Below, one piece after another: positions 43,977-52,766 of a stretch of 64,000 bases of DNA. This DNA comes from Polyangia bacterium. Its GTDB lineage: Bacteria; Myxococcota_A; Polyangia; Nannocystales; Nannocystaceae. Position 1 is the first letter of the stretch, and each line of letters opens with the position of its first letter. Both the position numbers and the translations under genes were made by a program. The notes under the pieces are model-generated. The model did not search any database, had not been told where the DNA came from, and saw nothing but the letters and a program-made list of their open reading frames with translations. Location: positions 124,001 through 188,000 of the forward strand of contig JAUIFF010000005.1 of the NCBI GenBank assembly GCA_030429545.1, given 5' to 3'.

Positions 43977-44912
43977 GTGATCTCTGGCATGCTCCATGCT
44001 GACATGGTCACATATTTCAACGGCAAATTCGTGGATGACGCAGACGCCACGGTCAACGTACGGTCGCGGGCGCTCAACTACGGACTCGGTTGTTTTGGTG
44101 GAATTCGCGGGTACCTCGCAGACGATGGACACCAGGTCAACGTGTTTCGCCTCGATCAACACGTCCGCCGTTTGGAGCTGTCAGCCCGGATCTTGTACCT
44201 GAAGTTGCCGGGTAGCCATGCCGATGTCTGCGAGATCATCACCGAGACGATCCGCCGCAACGAGGTCCACTTTGATGTCTACGCCCGGCCGTTGCTGATC
44301 AGCAACTCCGAGAAGCTCGCCCCGGTCCTGCGCGAGGAGGACAGCTGCTTCATCGTCTACACCATGCCGCTCAAGCGCTACATCGATAAGGATATGATCG
44401 ATGTGGCCGTGTCATCGTGGCGGCGGGTCCGGGACAATGCCATCCCGGCGCGAACCAAGCCGACCGGCGTCTACCTCAATAGTGCCCTGGCCCGGCGCGA
44501 GGCGTTCGACAACGGATTCGACGAGGCCATCTTTTTGACCGAAGACGGCAAGGTTTCGGAGGGTAGTGCCGAACACATTTTCATTGCCCGACGCGGCGTT
44601 CTCTACAGCCCGCCATCGACCGAAGACAATCTCGACGGCATCACGCGGCGCAGCATCATCACCATGGCCACCGAGGATCTCGGCTACAAATTTGTCGAGC
44701 GCAGCATCGGCCGCAGCGAGCTTTATGTCGCCGATGAGATGTTCCTATGTGGGACTGGGGCCCAGATCACACCGGTGCGATCGGTCGACCGGCGGGTTTT
44801 GGGTGGCGGTCAAATCGGGCCGATGACACAGGCCCTCAAAACCCATTTTGACAATGTCGTACACGGCCGGGTGGCACACCGCACCGAGTGGCTCACGCCG
44901 ATCTGGCGGTAG
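43977..44912 (+). CDS. ilvE: Branched-chain-amino-acid aminotransferase (class IV PLP enzyme)
   Basis: The 311-aa enzyme shows the fold-type IV signatures: RALNYGLGCFGGIRGY near 31-46, the PLP lysine in ARTKPTGVYLNS (K161), DEAIFLTEDGKVSEGSAEH (182-200) and the GTGAQITPV phosphate loop near the C-terminus. It interconverts Leu, Ile and Val with their keto acids. D-amino-acid aminotransferase or aminodeoxychorismate lyase are less likely because of the length and the loop sequence. The start is uncertain: GTG 43977, ATG 43989 and ATG 44004 are all in frame with weak ribosome sites. Confidence 0.9.
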   Translation: MISGMLHADMVTYFNGKFVDDADATVNVRSRALNYGLGCFGGIRGYLADDGHQVNVFRLDQHVRRLELSARILYLKLPGSHADVCEIITETIRRNEVHFDVYARPLLISNSEKLAPVLREEDSCFIVYTMPLKRYIDKDMIDVAVSSWRRVRDNAIPARTKPTGVYLNSALARREAFDNGFDEAIFLTEDGKVSEGSAEHIFIARRGVLYSPPSTEDNLDGITRRSIITMATEDLGYKFVERSIGRSELYVADEMFLCGTGAQITPVRSVDRRVLGGGQIGPMTQALKTHFDNVVHGRVAHRTEWLTPIWR

Positions 44913-44951
44913 GAACAACTACCTAGATTTATTGGTGATAGACCAGGTAAG

Positions 44952-44976
44952 CCGGCGGATAAACCCGCCGGTTTTT
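44952..44976 (+). terminator. Rho-independent terminator after ilvE
   Basis: CCGGCGG (44952-44958) pairs perfectly with CCGCCGG (44965-44971), loop ATAAAC, followed by TTTTT. Confidence 0.9.
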
Positions 44977-45101
44977 GCATGGGCCACCGCATTCGCCGCG
45001 TCGGCATCCGACATCTGGTGCAGCACATATTTGCGGTCAAAAGCCGGCAAACTCGAAATTCGCGTGCGGCAAACCGTTCCGGCTACACTCGCCGACAGCC
45101 T

Positions 45102-47813
45102 ATGGCAGATCATCTCGTTGTTCGGTTGCGGTGGTTGATCCTTGTGTGCGTGCTCGGGTTGAGCGCGTGGTTGATCCCCGGTGTCAACGACATCCGCGAG
45201 GACAACGACGTCCTGGCCTTCTTGCCGCCCGACCACCCCGACGTCATCACGTTCCACGAAGTCGCCAATCGGTTTGGCATGCTCGAGCTCGGGCTTATCG
45301 GGTTGGCGGCCGAGGACGGCAGCGACCTCCTGAGTTTGGAGCGGGTCGACGAAGTTCGGACCCTGGCCAAACGCGTTGGCGAAGTCGATGGCGTGCGTGT
45401 TGTGCTGTCGTTTGCCGACTTGCCAAATCCGGTGCTCAAAGAGGATGGCCTCGAAGTCGCGCCGCTGGTGCCCGAGGATTTGCGAGATGTCGATGTCATT
45501 AAAAAGCAGGTGCTGGCCTCGACCGATGCCGTCGGCAACTTGATTTCGACCGACGGCAAGGCGGCCGCGCTGTTGGTGTTTTTGGTGCACGAGTCGCGGG
45601 AAAATGCGACCGACGTTCGCCGCCAACGGCTGCAATCGATCCGGGATGCCGTCGATGCCAACTGGTCGGGGGTAAGCCACCTGGGTGGTGCCCCATTTAT
45701 CGAAGAGGCCGCAGCCCAGGCCAGCCGGACGGATATCGAGCGACTTTCGCCAATTGTCATCGGTGTGCTGGTGGTGGTCTCGGCCCTGTTGTTGGGCAGT
45801 CTGACGGCGGCCGGTCTCAACCTGTTGATCACCGGTTTGGGAGTCGCCCTCGTCATGGGTGCCCACGGTCGCTTTGACGAACCACTCACCATCGTCAGCA
45901 GCTCGATCCCAGTGATGATGGTTGCCTTGGGCGGTGCCTTTGGGGTGCACATTTTGGCCGGGTTTCAACGGCAAACCGGGGCCAACAGCCGCGAGCGTGC
46001 AACCAAGACGCTGCGCGAGCTATGGAGTCCGGTCCGTCTCAGCGGTGTGACCACGGCCGTCGCCTTCTTCGCCTTGCTGGTCATGCCCCAGGTGCCCATG
46101 CAGCGCTTCGGGATCGTCGCCGGCCTCGGCGTGTTGGTGTTGCTGGTCCTCGCGCTGTTGGCGATGCCGGCGATCTTGGCCTGCCTCCCCAGCAAACTCA
46201 TCAAACCCCGGCCCGAGCGCCCGATGCCGTTTCGCTACCGGCCGCCCAACTGGGTCCTCGGCGTCATGGCGGTGGCGGGGATCGGCCTGGCAACCATGCT
46301 CCGCGCCGACCCGGACACTTCCAACGTGTTTGTCGAGTCGAGCGAGCCCAGCCAGTCCAACCAGTTTTTCAACGAGCACTTCGGCGGCTCTACATTTTTG
46401 CAGATCACCATCGAGGGCAACCTGCGCGAGAACGCGGTGCTACGGGAGATCCAAATCCTCCAGGAGCAGGTCAAGGCAATCGACGGGGTGGTCGATGTCC
46501 GCAGTCTGATGGACCCGGTCGCGGTCCTCAACGCCGCCATGGGTGGGCGCAAGGGCGTGCCCGAAACCCCCGAGCGTGCCGGCCAGGTGCTGGCCTATCT
46601 CATCGGTCACCCGGCGATGGCCCAGCTCATGACCGAAGAGGCAGATGGTGCCCTTATCCACATCAAGCTTGCGCCGATCTCCGGCGAGCAGCAGGTCGAA
46701 GTTACGCAAAAAGTACGGGACCTGTTGGCGCGTTACAACGGCAGCAACGACAAGCTGACCGTGGCAAAAGTTGCAAATGCACCGGTCCGTGAAGTCCAGG
46801 TTGCTGAGGTCGCTGCGCGGCTGGGTCGCCTCACCGGCAATCCGGTCGATCCACAAGCCCTGACCGATACCAGCGTCAAACCCACGCCTGAGCTAGAGGC
46901 CGCCCTCGCCAGGATCCGCGACAAGGCGCTCGACTCTGAGGACAGCCCGGTCGACCCGCCACCGCGGGCCGAGATCGAGAGCATCGCCCCCGCGAGCTTG
47001 ATCAAGCCCCGCGGCGAGGAACTCAAGGCGTTGCTTCGCAGCAAGTTGCCAACCCTGGTCGCCGCCGATCCCGAGGGGGTTGGTTATGTCGCCAAGTACC
47101 TCGGGCCATGGGTCGATGAGGAACTCGTTGCCCACCGCGTGGGCCAGCGCTGCGCCGCCCTCGGACTCAGTGCAGATACAAAAAAATCCGAGGATGCCGA
47201 ACCTTCGCAATGCGACGCCATGCAGCCGGTCTTGGCCGAGCTCGACGACAAGGAGTGGGGCCTAGTCGCCCCAAAGGCTGAGCTTAGCGATGCCCGGGTC
47301 ATCGAGTTTCGCCCGCGGCTCACCGGCCAACCGGTGATCGGCAAGGCGTTTGCCGACAGCGTGACCAGCAGCTTGCTGTTTTCAACCCTCGTCTCCATTG
47401 GTGGCCTCGGCATCATGTTGGTGTTTGCCCGCCAACTGATCACCCTGGTCCCGGCGATGTGGACGTTGTGTGTCACCGCGGGGTTGATAAGCCTCCTGGG
47501 ACACTCGATCAGTGTGGGTACAAGTATGGTTTCGTGTATTGCCCTGGGGGCAGGTGTGGACTTTGCCATCCATCTCGGGTTTCGTGCGCAGACCCTCAAG
47601 GAGCAGGGGGTGGCCGACTTTGGCGGCCAGGCCGTCCACGAGATCGGAGCTGTCATCATCATCTCGGCGCTGCAACTCGCGCTTGCATTCTTTGTGCTCC
47701 TAGCCTCCGAAATGACGCCACTACGCCACTTTGGCGTGGGGTTGGCGATCGGCTTGCTGGGCGCGGCTTTGGGTGCGTGCTGGCTGGTGCCGCGGCTTTT
47801 TGCCAAGCGCTGA
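45102..47813 (+). CDS. RND/MMPL-family exporter
   Basis: The 903-aa protein has two equivalent halves, each with one helix, a large periplasmic domain and five further helices (first cluster about 210-400, second about 745-900). SSSIPVMMVALGGAFGVHIL and MVSCIALGAGVDFAIHLGF are the repeated GxxxD-type helix segments of MMPL/HpnN-like transporters. I start it at ATG 45102, as residues upstream are Arg-rich and unconserved. The next two genes encode a LolA-like protein and a DUF1302-like barrel, so it probably exports a lipid or lipoprotein to the outer membrane together with them. Confidence 0.88.
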   Translation: MADHLVVRLRWLILVCVLGLSAWLIPGVNDIREDNDVLAFLPPDHPDVITFHEVANRFGMLELGLIGLAAEDGSDLLSLERVDEVRTLAKRVGEVDGVRVVLSFADLPNPVLKEDGLEVAPLVPEDLRDVDVIKKQVLASTDAVGNLISTDGKAAALLVFLVHESRENATDVRRQRLQSIRDAVDANWSGVSHLGGAPFIEEAAAQASRTDIERLSPIVIGVLVVVSALLLGSLTAAGLNLLITGLGVALVMGAHGRFDEPLTIVSSSIPVMMVALGGAFGVHILAGFQRQTGANSRERATKTLRELWSPVRLSGVTTAVAFFALLVMPQVPMQRFGIVAGLGVLVLLVLALLAMPAILACLPSKLIKPRPERPMPFRYRPPNWVLGVMAVAGIGLATMLRADPDTSNVFVESSEPSQSNQFFNEHFGGSTFLQITIEGNLRENAVLREIQILQEQVKAIDGVVDVRSLMDPVAVLNAAMGGRKGVPETPERAGQVLAYLIGHPAMAQLMTEEADGALIHIKLAPISGEQQVEVTQKVRDLLARYNGSNDKLTVAKVANAPVREVQVAEVAARLGRLTGNPVDPQALTDTSVKPTPELEAALARIRDKALDSEDSPVDPPPRAEIESIAPASLIKPRGEELKALLRSKLPTLVAADPEGVGYVAKYLGPWVDEELVAHRVGQRCAALGLSADTKKSEDAEPSQCDAMQPVLAELDDKEWGLVAPKAELSDARVIEFRPRLTGQPVIGKAFADSVTSSLLFSTLVSIGGLGIMLVFARQLITLVPAMWTLCVTAGLISLLGHSISVGTSMVSCIALGAGVDFAIHLGFRAQTLKEQGVADFGGQAVHEIGAVIIISALQLALAFFVLLASEMTPLRHFGVGLAIGLLGAALGACWLVPRLFAKR

Positions 47814-48150
47814 ACACCCGTAGTGCACCGACTTTGTCGACCCCAAACACAGCGATCGAAGTTGCCGAGTCAAGGGTTGGGTGTGCACGCTGTTGCACCC
47901 GTAAAATGGCCTCCAAACCGCTGCTTAGCCCAGGTGTGACGCGGATCACTCCTGTTTACCTGTGATAATTTCAGAGAATCACAGACTCTGATATGGACGT
48001 GGGGACTCTCCCTTCAACAGGTTGAATCACCGGCGAATAGCCCTGGTAACACCCCGTCCAAGGCCCGGCTCGCCCACCTGGGCGCGCGATTAAGCCAGCA
48101 TCACCCGCGCGGTGACACACTGGGACAACACTCGGAGCAACGACAAAGCC
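47814..48150. other. Intergenic region with inverted repeat upstream of the LolA-like gene
   Basis: A perfect 7-bp inverted repeat, CTGTGAT (47960-47966) and ATCACAG (47978-47984), spans an AT-rich centre. TTCAACAGGTTGAA near 48013 is a second short palindrome. Either may be an operator. The spacing excludes a standard CRP site. No gene is supported. Confidence 0.4.
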
Positions 48151-48921
48151 ATGAAGCCGGTTTCATTTTTCCTCGCCACAGTGCTCGCAACCTCCGCCGC
48201 CGCCGTCGGTGCCTACACGGGCCAGCCCGCCCAGGCCGAAGCCGCGGCCGACGGCAACACGATCCTCGCCGAAGTCGATCGTCGTGCCGGGACCTTCGGC
48301 AATCAGAGCTACGTGGCCAACATGGAGATCTTCAAGGGTGGTGAACACAAAAAGACCCTCGTGTTCGCCATGAAGATGAAAAACCTGTCCAAGCAGTACA
48401 TCCACTTCTTGGAGCCCGGCGATGTTAAGGACATGAAGATCCTGATGTTGGACCCGACCAACATCCTGCTCTACAGCGACGCCTTCAAAAAGATTCGCCG
48501 GGTCGCCGCACACAACCTCAACCAGGGGTTTCACGGCAGCGAGTTCCAGCCCGAAGATATGGTCATGACGGAGTTGTCGAGTAAGTTCGACGCCCGCGTG
48601 AAGGGCAAAAAAGGTAGTGAAACAACCCTCGAGCTTATCAAAAAAGAGGGTGCCCCCGTGTCCGTCCCCAAACTCGAGTTGGTTATCGACGGCAAAAAAG
48701 GTGGCGTAACCATCATCCGTTACTTCGACGAAGCCGGGAATCAGACGCGGGAACAAAGCCGCGAGAAGTGGGTCAAGATGGAGGGCAAACCAATGCCCAC
48801 CCAGATCCGCATGAAAAACCTGAAGACCGGCAATGAAACCGTCATCAACCTTACCGAGATCGACGTGAAAACCGAGATCCCGGAATCTCTGTTCTCCCGC
48901 CGTACTTTGCTGCGGGGGTAA
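48151..48921 (+). CDS. LolA-like outer-membrane lipoprotein-sorting family protein
   Basis: From ATG 48151 the 256-aa protein has a Sec signal ending in AQA|E and a LolA/TP0789-like half-barrel. Typical segments are QSYVANMEIF, KKTLVFAMKMKNLSKQYIHF, LEPGDVKDMKILML and LLYSDAFKKIRRV. Proteins of this kind are encoded next to MMPL/RND transporters in many delta-proteobacteria and bind lipid in the periplasm. Here it lies between the RND gene and a barrel gene, so a role as periplasmic shuttle is inferred. GGAG lies 13 nt upstream of the start, rather far. Confidence 0.85.
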   Translation: MKPVSFFLATVLATSAAAVGAYTGQPAQAEAAADGNTILAEVDRRAGTFGNQSYVANMEIFKGGEHKKTLVFAMKMKNLSKQYIHFLEPGDVKDMKILMLDPTNILLYSDAFKKIRRVAAHNLNQGFHGSEFQPEDMVMTELSSKFDARVKGKKGSETTLELIKKEGAPVSVPKLELVIDGKKGGVTIIRYFDEAGNQTREQSREKWVKMEGKPMPTQIRMKNLKTGNETVINLTEIDVKTEIPESLFSRRTLLRG

Positions 48922-48939
48922 CAGCCCCACAGATCGCCG

Positions 48940-50886
48940 GTGACTGCAACAAGCCTGCTCCCCCTCCTCGTCCTCCTCCAAACTCCCGCAGCACCGCCGA
49001 CAGATGCAACGGCTCCGGCCGGCACGTCGCAACCCGCGGACGTTCCGGCCGATGCTAATTCGGGTACGCCTCCCTCGGGTACCCAGCCTGGCGCTGTCGA
49101 CAATCCCCCAAGCGGCGAATCACCGGCGGATGTCTCTCAGCCGCCTACGAGCGAGGAGCCCAAGCCAAGTGAGCCGGCTGAGCCCGGCAACGAAGGGCTT
49201 TCCGTCTCAGATGTCTTTGGGGACAGTGGTGGCGAAAGTAGTGATGCCGCGTCTTCTGGCAGTGGCGAGGCCGGGTCGTCGGGTGGTGCCAGCGGTGACG
49301 TGTCTGTCAGCGACGTGTTTGGCTCGGGCTCCGACGACAGCGGCGAGGGCCCAACCGACGACATGCCCGAAATGAAGTCGGTCTCGTCGGCGACGACAAG
49401 CACGAGCAGCGGTGGCAAAGGGGTGTTTGGCAAGAAGCTCAAAACCCGCTTCCGGATCCTCTCGAGCCTGTATGTCGATGTCGACCGCACGCCCGAGCGC
49501 GGCACCATCGGCCGTAACGAAAACCGCATCGAGATGAACTTCTCGTACAGCCCGAACGAGCATGTCGAGATCGTCGGTGGCGTCGAGCCGGTGTTTATGG
49601 GTGTGGCCCAGGCCCAGGAACTCGACGACCTGGCCACACGCCAGATGCTCACCCCGTTTCACCTCGAAAGCGATGCCGCCTACGTGGCCCTGCACGGACT
49701 GTTTCCCGGCTTTGACCTCAAAATCGGGCGCCAGATCGTGGTGTGGGGGACCGCCGACAAGTTCAATCCGACCAACAACCTCAACCCCGACGACCTCGAA
49801 GATCGGCCGCTTTTTACCGAGCCCATCGCCAACCAGATGATCGTCATGGACTACGCACCGCCCAAGCTCAAGGACAAGCTGTGGTTTCAAGGTGTGTATA
49901 TCCCACTATTTTACCCGGCCCTGCTGCCGCCCTCGGCCTCGGCTGGCCTCAAAAGTCCGTACTCCGAAGTTCCGTTTGCGCTCGAAGAAGACCGGCAAGA
50001 GATCGAGTATTTGCAAGACACGTTCTTGCCGCGCAACCAACGGTTGATCCCGGTGGTCTACGGGCACGTCAACCACCCGAGCCTGAGCCTCAAAAACGGT
50101 CAGGCCGCGTTTAAAGTTGGTACCCGCCTCGGCATCGTCGACATCTCCGCCTCGTACTACTACGGCCGCCACGACATCCCGCTGCCGACCTACGTCGACA
50201 GTTCGCAGCTCGCCGACCTCGATCAGGACCCGGTCAACGGCTACTACATCCAAAGCGATGTCGACCTGATCTATCCCAAGATGCAGGTCATCGGCCTCGA
50301 CTTCGCCACCCAGCTGCCGTTTTTGGGCAACATGGGCCTGTGGGGCGAGGCTGGGTTGTTTATCCCCGAGGCCCACGAAATGACGATCGAGTTGCCGGTT
50401 GTCACCGACGTGACCCCCGACGATGGCGTCGCCAACCCGGTCACCGAAATCAGCGGACCGACCATTCGCTCAACCCCCTACGTCAAGGCCACGGTCGGGC
50501 TCGACTACACCTTTGGCAAGCACGTGTATGTGCAATCACAGTACCTGCGCGGGTTCATCGATGAGTTTGGTGCCGACCACATTGGCGACTACCTCCTAGG
50601 CGGCACCGAGCTGGTGTTTTTTGGCCGGCACCTGATTTTTCGGATGTTTGGCCTGATCGATTTCCCCACCAACAACCGCCCCGGCGAGGGTACTTCGGCC
50701 GTGCTCGCCCCGGCGATCCTGATGACGCCGCCCTGGGGCTTTGTCAGCTTTGAGCTCGGTGGGTTTGCCTTCCTCAGCCGCAAAATCGACCTCGGTAACG
50801 ACACCATTCGCAACGCTCGTACCAAGTTTGGCCAGGACGGTACCGGTTCGTCGATCGTCTACCTCAAGGCCATCGGCTCGTTCTAA
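48940..50886 (+). CDS. DUF1302-like outer-membrane beta-barrel protein
   Basis: The 648-aa protein has a GTG start and a short signal (SLLPLLVLLQTPAA). A Pro/Ser/Glu/Gly-rich region of about 140 residues contains two SVSDVFG repeats. The C-terminal 490 residues are beta-rich with alternating hydrophobicity and end in aromatic Phe, as in outer-membrane barrels. LKIGRQIVVWGTADKFNPTN is close to the DUF1302 hallmark GRQ-x-x-x-WG-x-x-D. DUF1302 barrels pair with LolA-like (DUF1329) and RND proteins in other bacteria, matching the order here. It starts 18 bp after the LolA-like gene. Confidence 0.8.
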   Translation: MTATSLLPLLVLLQTPAAPPTDATAPAGTSQPADVPADANSGTPPSGTQPGAVDNPPSGESPADVSQPPTSEEPKPSEPAEPGNEGLSVSDVFGDSGGESSDAASSGSGEAGSSGGASGDVSVSDVFGSGSDDSGEGPTDDMPEMKSVSSATTSTSSGGKGVFGKKLKTRFRILSSLYVDVDRTPERGTIGRNENRIEMNFSYSPNEHVEIVGGVEPVFMGVAQAQELDDLATRQMLTPFHLESDAAYVALHGLFPGFDLKIGRQIVVWGTADKFNPTNNLNPDDLEDRPLFTEPIANQMIVMDYAPPKLKDKLWFQGVYIPLFYPALLPPSASAGLKSPYSEVPFALEEDRQEIEYLQDTFLPRNQRLIPVVYGHVNHPSLSLKNGQAAFKVGTRLGIVDISASYYYGRHDIPLPTYVDSSQLADLDQDPVNGYYIQSDVDLIYPKMQVIGLDFATQLPFLGNMGLWGEAGLFIPEAHEMTIELPVVTDVTPDDGVANPVTEISGPTIRSTPYVKATVGLDYTFGKHVYVQSQYLRGFIDEFGADHIGDYLLGGTELVFFGRHLIFRMFGLIDFPTNNRPGEGTSAVLAPAILMTPPWGFVSFELGGFAFLSRKIDLGNDTIRNARTKFGQDGTGSSIVYLKAIGSF

Positions 50887-50898
50887 CCACCGCAGCGA

Positions 50899-50938
50899 AA
50901 ACGGCAAACTCTGTGTGGATACATGGGGTTTGCCGTTT
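50899..50938. terminator. Hairpin between convergent genes, probable bidirectional terminator
   Basis: AAACGGCAAAC (50899-50909) pairs perfectly with GTTTGCCGTTT (50928-50938), an 11-bp stem with an 18-nt loop. Only three T close the right arm, so termination is inferred from its place between two convergent stops. Confidence 0.5.
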
Positions 50939-50949
50939 GCCGTTTGGCC

Positions 50950-51567
50950 TCAGCCAAACCGGTAGTTGTGGACAAGCCGGGTGTATTTGCCGGCGAGTTC
51001 GCGGTGAAAGTCCTCGTCGTCGGCCGCGAGCGTTTTGCGTATTTTGGCCGGAACCCCCAACAGAAGGCTACGTGGCGGAATTTTTTGGCCGGCCGTGACG
51101 AGCGCACAACTCCCGACCACCGAACCGTGCCCGAGCTCGACGCCATCGAGAATGGTCGACTGAATCCCAACCAATGTACGTGCACCAATCGTACACCCGT
51201 GGAGGACCGCACGGTGGCCGACCACCACATCCTCGCCAATGATCGTCGGGTCGCGGTCGCCGAGGTGGACCACCGTACCGTCTTGAAGATTGCTGCGAGC
51301 CCCGAGCTCAATCCGGTTGACATCGCCGCGCAGGACACAGCCGTACCAAACGCTGGCATCTTCGCCGATGGTGACATCGCCAATCAGGGCCGCGGTCGGA
51401 GCGATATAGGCACCGGTTGCAACCGTCGGAACCTTGTCTAAGTAACGTTCAAACACCGCGCCGGGAAATCGCCGGCGAAGCTGGTCGAGCACACGTTCGA
51501 GCTCGGCGAGGTTTTGCGGTGGGCGAGAAACTTTGGCGACAGAGTGGGCGATCGTCCGCGAGGCCAT
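50950..51567 (-). CDS. Gamma-carbonic-anhydrase-family hexapeptide-repeat protein
   Basis: Starting at ATG 51567, the 205-aa protein has a left-handed beta-helix of hexapeptide repeats (AYIAPTAALIGDVTIGEDAS and onwards). The zinc-binding histidines are visible as TVVHLGD and VVGHRAVLHGC. R-G-D-V-N-R-I-E after the first coils is typical of the gamma-CA/PaaY/YrdA group, which hydrate CO2 or hydrolyse CoA thioesters. The N-terminal 50 residues are helical and longer than usual. No pathway neighbour decides between the activities. Confidence 0.88.
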   Translation of the reverse strand: MASRTIAHSVAKVSRPPQNLAELERVLDQLRRRFPGAVFERYLDKVPTVATGAYIAPTAALIGDVTIGEDASVWYGCVLRGDVNRIELGARSNLQDGTVVHLGDRDPTIIGEDVVVGHRAVLHGCTIGARTLVGIQSTILDGVELGHGSVVGSCALVTAGQKIPPRSLLLGVPAKIRKTLAADDEDFHRELAGKYTRLVHNYRFG

Positions 51568-51662
51568 CGCCAGATTGTAGCGTGTGGGCCACACACAGCC
51601 AGATCTTCAGTTAGCAGGTTGGCAAGTTGCCTAGCGACGGCAGGTTCACGTACAAAGCCAAC

Positions 51663-52766
51663 GTGGCAACCTCGTCCAAAAAAGCATCGCCCCGCGCCAA
51701 GAAAACGACCAAGAAGAAGGCCAAGAAAAAGGTGACCAAGAAGACGAGCAAGCGGGCCACCAAGAAAAAGGTCGCTAAGAAAAAGCCGACCAAGAAGGTC
51801 AGCAAGAAGACGACGACCAAAAAGAAGGTCGGCAAGAAGAAGACGACCAAGAAGGTCGGCAAGAAAAAAGCGACCAAAAAGAAGGTCGGCAAGAAGAAGA
51901 CGACCAAGAAGGTCAGCAAGAAAAAGACGACCAAGAAGGTCAGCAAGAAAAAGACGACCAAAAAGAAGGTCGGCAAGAAGAAGACCGCCAAGAAAAAGAC
52001 GACCAAGAAGGTCAGCAAGAAAAAGACGACCAAAAAGAAGGTCAGCAAGAAGAAGACGACCAAAAAGAAGGTCAGCAAGAAGAAGACGACCAAAAAGAAG
52101 GTCGGCAAGAAAAAGACGACCAAGAAGGTCAGCAAGAAAAAGACCTCCAAAAAGGACAAGGCCGCGACCACCCAGGACATTGCCGGCGAAACCGTTGCCC
52201 TCGAGGTTCCCCAGGGCCAGCTAAACCTGCCGACGGTACCCGAGGAACGCGGCGACGCGGTCGACCTCCTCCACCTTGTGCGCCTGTATGCCCGATTTGG
52301 CCCCGAGGGGATCGACGGCAGCATTGGCGAGGTCCTGGCCGAACTAGAGCGGGTTGCCGACCCGAGCTGGGTCGACCGCCTGTTTGCCACCCTCGAAGAC
52401 GACGACCCGTTCGGGATTTACTGGCAGCTGCTGTACGTGCTCGAGAGTTTCGACGACGCCTATTTACGCGGGTTACTCAACGCCTTCCCGGCCCTGTTTA
52501 CGCGGGCGCCACAGTGGGCTTGTACGTGCCTCATACGGGTGCTCAACACCCGTGGCGACGACGACGATTGTGCGGGGACCTTCGACAAGCTCGCGGCCCA
52601 TGCATCTACACCGACTCAGCAGGCCCTCTCGCTCGCCCTGCAACTGCTCCGCGCCGAGCAACAGGCCGGGTGGACCCAGGAGCAACTCGACTCGATGCAG
52701 GCGACCCTTGAAGTCCTCGATGCCGATACGTTGCCGCTGTTTCCCGAGGACGACGCCGAAGCTTAG
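51663..52766 (+). CDS. Histone H1-like Lys-rich protein with globular C-terminal domain
   Basis: The 367-aa reading begins at GTG 51663 (ATSSKKASPRAKKTTKK); a TTG at 51627 would add 12 residues. Residues 5-165 are built from KKTTKKKVGKK / KKTTKKVSKK repeats, like the H1-type proteins that compact DNA in bacteria. A helical acidic domain of about 190 residues follows (DLLHLVRLYARFGPEGIDGS; FGIYWQLLYVLESFDDAYLR), ending in DDAEA. This second domain is not part of classical bacterial H1 proteins. DNA binding through the repeats is expected. The 3' end of the gene is duplicated downstream. Confidence 0.8.
   Translation: MATSSKKASPRAKKTTKKKAKKKVTKKTSKRATKKKVAKKKPTKKVSKKTTTKKKVGKKKTTKKVGKKKATKKKVGKKKTTKKVSKKKTTKKVSKKKTTKKKVGKKKTAKKKTTKKVSKKKTTKKKVSKKKTTKKKVSKKKTTKKKVGKKKTTKKVSKKKTSKKDKAATTQDIAGETVALEVPQGQLNLPTVPEERGDAVDLLHLVRLYARFGPEGIDGSIGEVLAELERVADPSWVDRLFATLEDDDPFGIYWQLLYVLESFDDAYLRGLLNAFPALFTRAPQWACTCLIRVLNTRGDDDDCAGTFDKLAAHASTPTQQALSLALQLLRAEQQAGWTQEQLDSMQATLEVLDADTLPLFPEDDAEA
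51690..52155 (+). repeat. Coding repeats of the H1-like tail
   Basis: The AAG-rich coding sequence repeats in units of 24-30 bp (AAGAAGGTCGGCAAGAAGAA with variants), long and uniform enough to promote slippage and copy-number change. Confidence 0.85.

Noticed and set aside
47960..47984. CRP-type operator
   Set aside because: The half-sites TGTGA and TCACA are 13 bp apart, not 6, so it does not fit CRP.
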